From the NCBI GenBank assembly GCA_023416275.1, contig JAEZIB010000035.1, forward strand, positions 1-10,543: a stretch of 10,543 nucleotides of DNA, given 5' to 3'. Source of the stretch: Bacillota bacterium. Lineage in GTDB: Bacteria; Bacillota; Clostridia; Acetivibrionales; DSM-1351. This document shows positions 5,859-10,543 of this stretch, in pieces. The notes below the pieces were generated by a model. The model searched no databases. It saw only the letters and a list, made by a program, of their open reading frames with translations, and was not told where the DNA came from. A program made the translations under genes and the position numbers. How positions within the stretch are numbered: position 1 is the stretch's first letter; every line of letters begins with the position of its first letter.

Positions 5859-6533
5859 ATGAATAAGTTAGTTGCGAGATTAGGTTTTGGAGCGGCATTA
5901 GTAAGTTTACTTTCATTTTTTGTTTATATAATTAGCTTTATTTGCATTGCTTTAAATGCTCCCATTTTTATATGGACGAATTTAGCAAAATTTGCAGAAT
6001 ATAATTCCCAATATAATCAAATTTTTAAGCATATAGCTATGATTTTTATGTTGATATATTGTATCTGTTATGTAATTGAGATGGTGTGTCTAGAGGAGTG
6101 GGTAGAACAGTCCAAGCGAGTTTTAGCAAAGTTAGCTGTATTATTTGGATTGGGGTTTGCAATACTTACAGGAATCAATTATTTTATTCAAATAACATCG
6201 GTAAGATTTCAAGTGCAAACAGGAAAAATTGGTGGATTGGAACAGTTTATTATGTCATATCCAATTTCTGCAGTAGCTGCAATAAATATGTTGGGATGGA
6301 CGGTGTTTTTGGGAATATCGAGTTTATGCATTGCGTTTTGCTTCGGAAAGTCAAAAACAGAGAACCTTTGCAAATATTCATTTTTAGCTAATGCATTGTT
6401 CATGTTAGTAGCATCTGCTGGATATATTGCAGACATTAATGTTATAGTTTTTGTTTGCATGTATGTTGGCTTGGGTGGGACAATGTTGGCCACAGCCCTC
6501 AGCCTTTGTAGGTTATTCAATAACATGAACTGA
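5859..6533 (+). CDS. Six-helix integral membrane protein of unknown function, 224 aa
   Basis: I do not recognise the family. The ATG at 5859 is chosen because GAGGTG (5846-5851) lies 7 nt upstream; an in-frame TTG at 5853 is too close to that site. Hydrophobic segments fall at about 9-32, 57-77, 88-111, 138-162, 172-190 and 194-217, giving six predicted helices with a polar stretch at 112-137 containing QITSVRFQVQTGKIGGLEQF. The end is poor in charged residues (LCRLFNNMN). There is no ATP-binding or enzyme motif. It follows the small two-helix gene by 50 bp and is probably cotranscribed with it. The codon pattern is intact, unlike the decayed phage and transposase genes on either side, which argues that it is under selection. 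It may be a permease-like or immunity-like membrane protein, but this is speculative. Confidence 0.8.
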   Translation: MNKLVARLGFGAALVSLLSFFVYIISFICIALNAPIFIWTNLAKFAEYNSQYNQIFKHIAMIFMLIYCICYVIEMVCLEEWVEQSKRVLAKLAVLFGLGFAILTGINYFIQITSVRFQVQTGKIGGLEQFIMSYPISAVAAINMLGWTVFLGISSLCIAFCFGKSKTENLCKYSFLANALFMLVASAGYIADINVIVFVCMYVGLGGTMLATALSLCRLFNNMN

Positions 6534-6553
6534 GGAAGGAATATTAAATTAAG

Positions 6554-6597
6554 TTTTATGTGCTTTTTGGTACTATAAAAGTGTAAAACACATAAAA
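6554..6597. terminator. Inverted repeat, possible terminator after the membrane-protein gene
   Basis: TTTTATGTG (6554-6562) is the exact complement of CACATAAAA (6589-6597), and within the 26-nt loop CTTTT and AAAAG can pair as well. It lies 20 nt after the stop of the six-helix protein. The sequence after the plus-strand stem is not a T-run, so termination efficiency is uncertain. Confidence 0.4.
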
Positions 6598-6624
6598 ACA
6601 AAAGCCCGGAAGTTCAGAAACGGA

Positions 6625-7167
6625 TCATCCAGACATATGTAAAAAATCTTTGTTCTCAAGGAAGAATTTTTTGCCACATTTAAACGCTATAAAATTACAA
6701 AATCGAAACGTCATTGACAGTACTGAAATCGATGCAAGCGCAGCATTTTTATTGTATTGATTAGGATTTGTTCCGAATATTTTAAGATTTTCCTCTGAGT
6801 TAGGAACTAGGATTGTCCTTCCATCAATAGAATAAATGATAAAGCCGTTCCACTTTATTAACTCAGAGTTTAATTTATAGTATTTCTTTACCGATGAATC
6901 AAAAATTTCATGAAACGCTACGTATGACATACCCCGTCTAGCCTTAGAATCAGCTTGTTTAGACACTATTGAAAACTTTAATTCTGGAAAGTCTGTCTTA
7001 AATTTAGAATTATTAATCGATAAAGATTTCTTAGTGGAATGCATTATAAAATAAAACAAATTGTTTTAAAAATTTTCTAGACTGGTAAAAGAATTTCCAA
7101 TACGATGGACGTTTTTAGAATCTCTGGATTTAATCAGAGCCTTCGATTCTTCTTTAATAGATTTAAG
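6625..7167 (-). pseudogene. IS4-family transposase fragment, broken
   Basis: This is the N-terminal half of a DDE transposase of the IS4 group. The minus strand encodes IKSRDSKNVHRIGNSFT, then an in-frame TAA at 7066-7068, then NNLFYFIMHSTKKSLSIN, VSKQADSKARRGMSY and VAFHEIFDSSVKKYYKL. It then reaches the first catalytic Asp region, IYSIDGRTILVPNSEENL, and GTNPNQYNKNAALASISVL, which normally continues to a conserved Tyr-Asp-Val block. Near 6715 the frame shifts (the continuation VNDVSIL is in another frame), and nothing of the later catalytic Asp or Glu follows. No upstream start codon is visible, because a stop lies at 7168-7170. The element is dead, with its 3' half lost. Confidence 0.82.
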
Positions 7168-7193
7168 TTATATTCCAAGTTTCGTTATTTTTA

Positions 7194-7227
7194 CCTCGCA
7201 ATCAAATATTTGTATTCAATTGCGAGG
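7194..7227. repeat. Perfect 9-bp inverted repeat upstream of the transposase remnant
   Basis: CCTCGCAAT (7194-7202) and ATTGCGAGG (7219-7227) are exact complements around a 16-nt AT loop. The stem is GC-rich compared with its surroundings. Its position just upstream of the transposase fragment suggests a hairpin of the insertion sequence that shields the transposase from outside transcription, or a terminator without a proper T-run. Confidence 0.5.
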
Positions 7228-7327
7228 CGGCATTTTGGGTTTACCTTGTCAAGTATTTTTTGATATGTATTGGATTTTTCTTAAGTTGACGACATTGTAC
7301 GTTCTACGTGTGGTCATGACTTGATGG

Positions 7328-7399
7328 AGGCAAACCGTACCTGTCAAAGTCCACAATGCAGATTAGTAACTTCAGATATGCGGTTCGCCTTTTTATTTT
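7328..7399 (+). terminator. Long-loop hairpin with T-run (plus-strand terminator candidate)
   Basis: AGGCAAACCG (7328-7337) pairs with CGGTTCGCCT (7381-7390) with a single mismatch, and TTTTTATTTT follows directly. The loop is 43 nt. The shape is that of a terminator at the end of a plus-strand RNA, yet no plus-strand gene ends nearby, so it may belong to a lost gene, an insertion-sequence end or a small RNA. Confidence 0.4.
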
Positions 7400-7513
7400 G
7401 AGTATATTTATACTTCTTATTACTCCTACCGCAGATAATTCCGGTATCCTATGTACGCTTAAAATGCATAATTCACCTTAAGCGAAGGCTTTGAAGTGAA
7501 ATTTACTTTGTTT

Positions 7514-8566
7514 CTATTTAACGTAGAATGCATCACCATTTTCTTTTGTTACTATATCAAGACCGTTGTTCATCATCGGGAATAATGGTGATCTTCCAGC
7601 TTGCTTCCAGTCACTGATTGGGTTAATTATACCTGTATTGTAAGTCATTAACGCCATCATAGACCAGAACCCTTGGTTAACAGTATTAGGATGCATACAC
7701 GCTAATATAGTTCCATCTTTAACCATGTCGATTACTGCTGGATCTGCATCGTAGCAAAATACTTTTGCATTTGTTTTTGCTTCTTTAACTGCAGTTCCTG
7801 CTCCCATACCTTCCATACCTGCTGAACAATACATTAAAGCAAGGTCAGGGTTTGCTTGTATCATTGCTGATGTTAAAGATGCAGCTTTAGTCTGGTCACC
7901 TTCTGCTTGACCACGTGCGACCACCTTCATATCAGGATATTTTTCTTTGATTCTTGCTTCAAAACCATTAATACGAGCTGCATGGTTATTCTGCGCTGGC
8001 CTTTCAAGGATACCGATTTTACCCTTCCCCCCTAATGCTTTCGCACAGAAATCAGCTGCTTCTCCACCTGCTTTATAATCATCTGAAGTTATCCAAGTGA
8101 TTCTTTTGCTATCCGGTGAATCTGAGGCAAAACATACTACTGCAATACCTGCTTCCATTGCCTTATTGATTGGTTCAACAAAAGCGTCTGCAACAGTTGG
8201 TGAAAGTGCGATTCCCTTTGGCTTTTTAGCAACAATTTGTTCGAAAACTGCAACTTGCTTTGCAGCATCACCATCGTCACAACCCATATAAAAAGTCTTT
8301 ACGCCTAAAGCGTCCGCAGCTTGTTTAAAACCTATGTAAACACCTTTCCAATACTCGGCTCCCTGATAGAAAGTACACATATAGTACTCATCTGTAGGTG
8401 AACCTGAAAAACCTTTCATTACCTCAGTTGCCTCTGCTACTGCTTTCGCACCTGCAGCTGTTTCTTTAGTATCAGTTGTTCCTGATGTGCATCCAATAAG
8501 CCCAATAGCCATTGTTACCACGATTACAATTAGTATTGCCATACTTCTTCTTGTTTTAGCGTACAT
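7514..8566 (-). CDS. Sugar ABC transporter substrate-binding lipoprotein, 350 aa
   Basis: This is the extracellular solute receptor of a ribose/galactose-type importer (periplasmic binding protein family 4, RbsB-like). Residues 1-25 are a lipoprotein signal (basic YAKTRR, hydrophobic core, lipobox IGLIGC) with the lipidated Cys at 26, followed by a Thr/Ala/Glu-rich linker. The mature part shows the two-lobe pattern: start YYMCTFYQGAEYWKG, then KPKGIALSPTVADAFVEPI, AGIAVVCFASD, KIGILERP and LMYCSAGMEGMGAGTAV. AGGAGG lies 7 nt before the ATG. It is the last gene of the operon, 76 bp after the permease. Sequence alone does not name the sugar; pentoses, hexoses, inositol or autoinducer-2 are all possible for this family. 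Confidence 0.93.
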   Translation of the reverse strand: MYAKTRRSMAILIVIVVTMAIGLIGCTSGTTDTKETAAGAKAVAEATEVMKGFSGSPTDEYYMCTFYQGAEYWKGVYIGFKQAADALGVKTFYMGCDDGDAAKQVAVFEQIVAKKPKGIALSPTVADAFVEPINKAMEAGIAVVCFASDSPDSKRITWITSDDYKAGGEAADFCAKALGGKGKIGILERPAQNNHAARINGFEARIKEKYPDMKVVARGQAEGDQTKAASLTSAMIQANPDLALMYCSAGMEGMGAGTAVKEAKTNAKVFCYDADPAVIDMVKDGTILACMHPNTVNQGFWSMMALMTYNTGIINPISDWKQAGRSPLFPMMNNGLDIVTKENGDAFYVK

Positions 8567-8642
8567 AATAATCCTCCTAGATTCTATTTAATATAGCCTA
8601 ATGCTTGTGCTTTTTGGCCATAATTACAATATTTTTAAAGTA

Positions 8643-9653
8643 CTATTTATCCTTATGCATCAGATAGTCTATAGTAACTGCTATTATCAACACTGCGCCA
8701 GTGACGAATTGTGTCCAGTTTACTGATATATTCAGCATTACGATACCATTTGCAATGATATTCATTAGCACTATACCAAGAATCGAGCCTAATACCGTTC
8801 CTTCTCCACCCAACATGCTAGCGCCGCCTATAACTGCTCCTGAAATAGTCATCATAGCCGTAGGCTCTCCAGTAGTTGCAGGTGCAACCCCAAATCTTGC
8901 AATTGTAAGAATGCCTGCTATCCCGGCAAGTGCTGATGAAACAATATACACTCCCATTTTAACGTTTTTTGCATTTATACCTGAAAGAATGGCTGCTTTT
9001 TCATTACTGCCAATATAAAAAACTTTTCTGGCAATGGAAGAGCGTCTTAGAGTATAATCGCTTATGACTGCGATTATCAGCATTATCAAGACTAGAACAG
9101 GTAATATATCAAAAATAAGACCGGTTCCCAGTGTTCTGAATGCAGTCGGCATATTAGTAACGGAAATTGGTGTTCCATTGGTTATAACATAATCCAACCC
9201 TCTGCACATACCCATGGTTGCCATTGTTACAATAAAAGGATTCACTCCTACTCTGCCTATGAATAAACCATTTAGAAAACCTACGAATACTGCTACTGAT
9301 AAGCCTATTATAGCTGCCACAATAATATTTACATTGTATGTCTGCCATAGCCTCGCTGTTACGATACCTGCCAAACCCATTACAGATCCTACCGATAAAT
9401 CAATACCCCCGGATATCAAAACCAGTGTCATTCCTATTACAATTATAGAATCTGTAGAAAGCGCCAATGCTATCGCTTTAAAATTATTAACTGAAAAGAA
9501 GTACGGCGAAGCTATTGACAAACCTGTCCCAATTCCAAGTATAATTAAAATTATGGTTAACTCCCTAAAGCCTGCTATTTTTTTTAATATCCCTCTTACG
9601 ATCGCATCTACATTTGTAAGCTTTTTGCCTGACTGTTCAAGTGGTGCTTTCAT
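8643..9653 (-). CDS. Sugar ABC transporter permease, RbsC-like, 336 aa
   Basis: This is the membrane channel of the importer (BPD_transp_2 family). About 8-10 hydrophobic helices are visible. Family motifs include SGGIDLSVGSVMGLAG (81-96), NGLFIGRVGVNPFIVTMATM (128-147) and GGASMLGGEGTVLGSILGIV (277-296), the last being the loop that contacts the ATPase. Length is typical. AGGGAGA 7 nt before the ATG supports the start. The gene follows the ATPase gene by 115 bp and precedes the binding-protein gene. It probably works as a homodimer with the ATPase encoded at 9769 onward and the lipoprotein encoded at 7514-8566. Confidence 0.94.
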   Translation of the reverse strand: MKAPLEQSGKKLTNVDAIVRGILKKIAGFRELTIILIILGIGTGLSIASPYFFSVNNFKAIALALSTDSIIVIGMTLVLISGGIDLSVGSVMGLAGIVTARLWQTYNVNIIVAAIIGLSVAVFVGFLNGLFIGRVGVNPFIVTMATMGMCRGLDYVITNGTPISVTNMPTAFRTLGTGLIFDILPVLVLIMLIIAVISDYTLRRSSIARKVFYIGSNEKAAILSGINAKNVKMGVYIVSSALAGIAGILTIARFGVAPATTGEPTAMMTISGAVIGGASMLGGEGTVLGSILGIVLMNIIANGIVMLNISVNWTQFVTGAVLIIAVTIDYLMHKDK

Positions 9654-9690
9654 TATCTATCTCCCTTTAAATATTTTTATACTAATTTGC

Positions 9691-9720
9691 ATTTAAAAAT
9701 GTGGTATCACATTTATAAAT
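9691..9720. other. Long interrupted stem-loop between ATPase and permease genes
   Basis: ATTTA-A-AAATGTG pairs with CACATTT-A-TAAAT around the tetraloop GTAT, 12 bp with one A-A mismatch. Its dyad is exact on both strands. It sits 38 nt upstream of the permease ATG and could be an mRNA processing or stability element, or an operator for an internal start. Confidence 0.5.
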
Positions 9721-9721
9721 A

Positions 9722-9755
9722 GCCGCATCTGCGGCGACAGGACGTAGTCCGCAAA
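9722..9755 (-). other. Competing GC-rich hairpins in the ATPase-permease gap
   Basis: GCCGC-ATCT-GCGGC (9722-9735) forms a tight hairpin and GGAC-GTA-GTCC (9740-9750) a second. A third TGCGG-type segment (CCGCA at about 9751-9755 on the plus strand) can pair with the TGCGG half of the first hairpin instead, so two exclusive folds exist. No T-run follows, so it is not a standard terminator. Confidence 0.35.
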
Positions 9756-9768
9756 TGTTGTTCAAATA

Positions 9769-10542
9769 TTAGCCTGCACAGCCATGTTCCGGAGAAGAGG
9801 CTGCATATGTCATTATATTTTCTTCCGTTAGATCTTTAGCATCCAAAGCCCCTGTTATTCTGCCCTCAGACATTACTATGACACGATCGCACATTCCAAT
9901 GATTTCTGGAAGCTCGGATGATATTATTACTACACCAATTCCATCATTTGAGAGCTTTCTTAACATGTCATGTATTTCAGATTTTGCACCTACATCAATA
10001 CCTCTGGTAGGCTCATCCATAAATATTAGCTTTGGATTTATTGATAGCCATTTTGCTATAACTATCTTTTGCTGATTTCCTCCGCTTAAGCTACTGGCTT
10101 TCTGATTTATATTGTATAACTTTATTCTTAGCTTTTCGGAAAAGGAATTTGCCCAATTCTTTTCTGCACTAGGATCGATTAACTTAAACTTTGAAACCTT
10201 CTCTAGGCATGAGGCTGTGATATTTTTTTTGATACTTAGATTAAGAAATAGCCCTTCTATTTTTCTATCTTCTGTAAGGTAAGCAATACCTTTTTTAATC
10301 GCATCCCTATATCCTTTAAATTGTACCTTTTCTCCTTTAAAGTAAACTTCGCCTGAGTCAACTTGGTCAATTCCACACACTGCTCTGGCTACTTCTGTTC
10401 TTTTAGCACCTACTAAACCGGCTATTCCCAATATTTCGCCTTTATAAATATTAAAACTAATATTATTAAAAACACCTTTTCTAGTAAGATTCTTAACCTC
10501 TATAATCTTTTCTGCTACTCTGGTACTCTTTGGGGGATATAG
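9769..10542 (-). CDS. Sugar ABC transporter ATPase, RbsA/MglA-type, C-terminal part (runs off window)
   Basis: This is the ATP-hydrolysing subunit of the importer, with the last 257 residues visible. Numbering the visible part from its first codon, the protein enters at the inter-domain linker (LYPPKST), then KIIEVKNLTRKG leads into the second nucleotide-binding domain. The Walker A region is the degenerate GLVGAKRTE (42-50), as usual in domain 2 of these fused ATPases. LSGGNQQK (152-159) is the signature and LIFMDEP (172-178) the Walker B motif. IISSELPE (207-214) is where the usual switch His is replaced by Ser, a family trait. The reading frame is open to the window edge, so the start and first ATPase domain lie beyond 10543; an apparent TTG start near 10431 is inside the domain and is not real. 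It is the first gene seen of the operon. Confidence 0.93.
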   Translation of the reverse strand, partial: LYPPKSTRVAEKIIEVKNLTRKGVFNNISFNIYKGEILGIAGLVGAKRTEVARAVCGIDQVDSGEVYFKGEKVQFKGYRDAIKKGIAYLTEDRKIEGLFLNLSIKKNITASCLEKVSKFKLIDPSAEKNWANSFSEKLRIKLYNINQKASSLSGGNQQKIVIAKWLSINPKLIFMDEPTRGIDVGAKSEIHDMLRKLSNDGIGVVIISSELPEIIGMCDRVIVMSEGRITGALDAKDLTEENIMTYAASSPEHGCAG

Positions 10543-10543
10543 G

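Larger units (their letters stand above)
7168..7513. other. Intergenic region with stem-loops only
   Basis: No gene is supported here. It contains an exact inverted repeat (7194-7227) and a long-loop stem followed by a T-run (7328-7399). Part is probably the 5' end of the decayed insertion sequence, but I could not identify matching terminal repeats or a target-site duplication. No clear terminator follows the binding-protein stop at 7514 on the minus strand, apart from a minor AAGC-CTTC-GCTT loop near 7480. Confidence 0.5.

Noticed and set aside
6209..6601. A 130-codon minus-strand frame
   Set aside because: It is antisense to the six-helix membrane-protein gene, which has a proper ribosome binding site and a clear hydrophobic pattern.
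8567..8642. A short peptide-like frame (YGQKAQALGYIK) between permease and binding-protein genes
   Set aside because: There is no start codon with a ribosome binding site, and it is too short to distinguish from chance.
9214..9696. A 160-codon plus-strand frame opposite the permease
   Set aside because: It is the mirror of a strongly conserved permease gene and has low-complexity Pro/Ile/Thr content typical of antisense frames.
9769..10431. Treating the TTG near 10431 as the start of a short ATPase
   Set aside because: The frame stays open upstream and encodes the expected linker and first strands (VKNLTRKGVFNNISF) of the second ATPase domain, so the gene continues past the window.
1..10543. 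CRISPR array, tRNA or rRNA genes
   Set aside because: I found no regularly spaced direct repeats, no cloverleaf with a TTCGANNC arm and no rRNA-like sequence on either strand.

Overview
The window is AT-rich DNA with strong AGGAGG-type ribosome binding sites, genes packed mostly on the minus strand, a Gram-positive lipoprotein transporter and a SPASM radical-SAM peptide maturase. Together these suggest an anaerobic low-GC Firmicute, most likely a member of the Clostridia; the species cannot be read from the sequence.

Left part (1-3701, minus strand): a candidate ribosomally made peptide locus. Read in transcription order it holds a 534-residue protein that looks like a papain-fold, BtrH-like protein with a beta-sandwich domain inside it (3701-2097). 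A radical-SAM/SPASM maturase with its own near-consensus promoter follows (1908-595). A small acyl-carrier-like protein overlaps the maturase by ATGA (598-353). Last comes a 27-codon gene with a perfect Shine-Dalgarno, encoding a Lys-rich leader and a two-cysteine tail (119-36). That peptide is the natural substrate candidate. An exact 9-bp inverted repeat sits just downstream of its candidate -10 box. The carrier protein plus a possible BtrH-like transferase would be an unusual pairing for a peptide-maturation locus; this is the most interesting part of the window.

Middle (3702-7513): a class I methyltransferase (minus) is followed by decayed mobile DNA. A highly foldable, probably structured RNA lies on the minus strand (about 4771-4930). 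A phage terminase large-subunit pseudogene (plus, 5019-5542) carries stops, frameshifts and an internal deletion. Two small membrane-protein genes of unknown function (plus, 5608-6531) appear intact. A broken IS4-type transposase (minus, 6625-7167) and about 350 bp holding only stem-loops complete the region.

Right part (7514-10543, minus strand): a ribose/galactose-type sugar ABC importer operon in the order ATPase (cut by the window end), permease, lipoprotein binding protein. The ATPase-permease gap holds two notable stem-loop regions. This is ordinary nutrient uptake and shows no evident link to the peptide locus.
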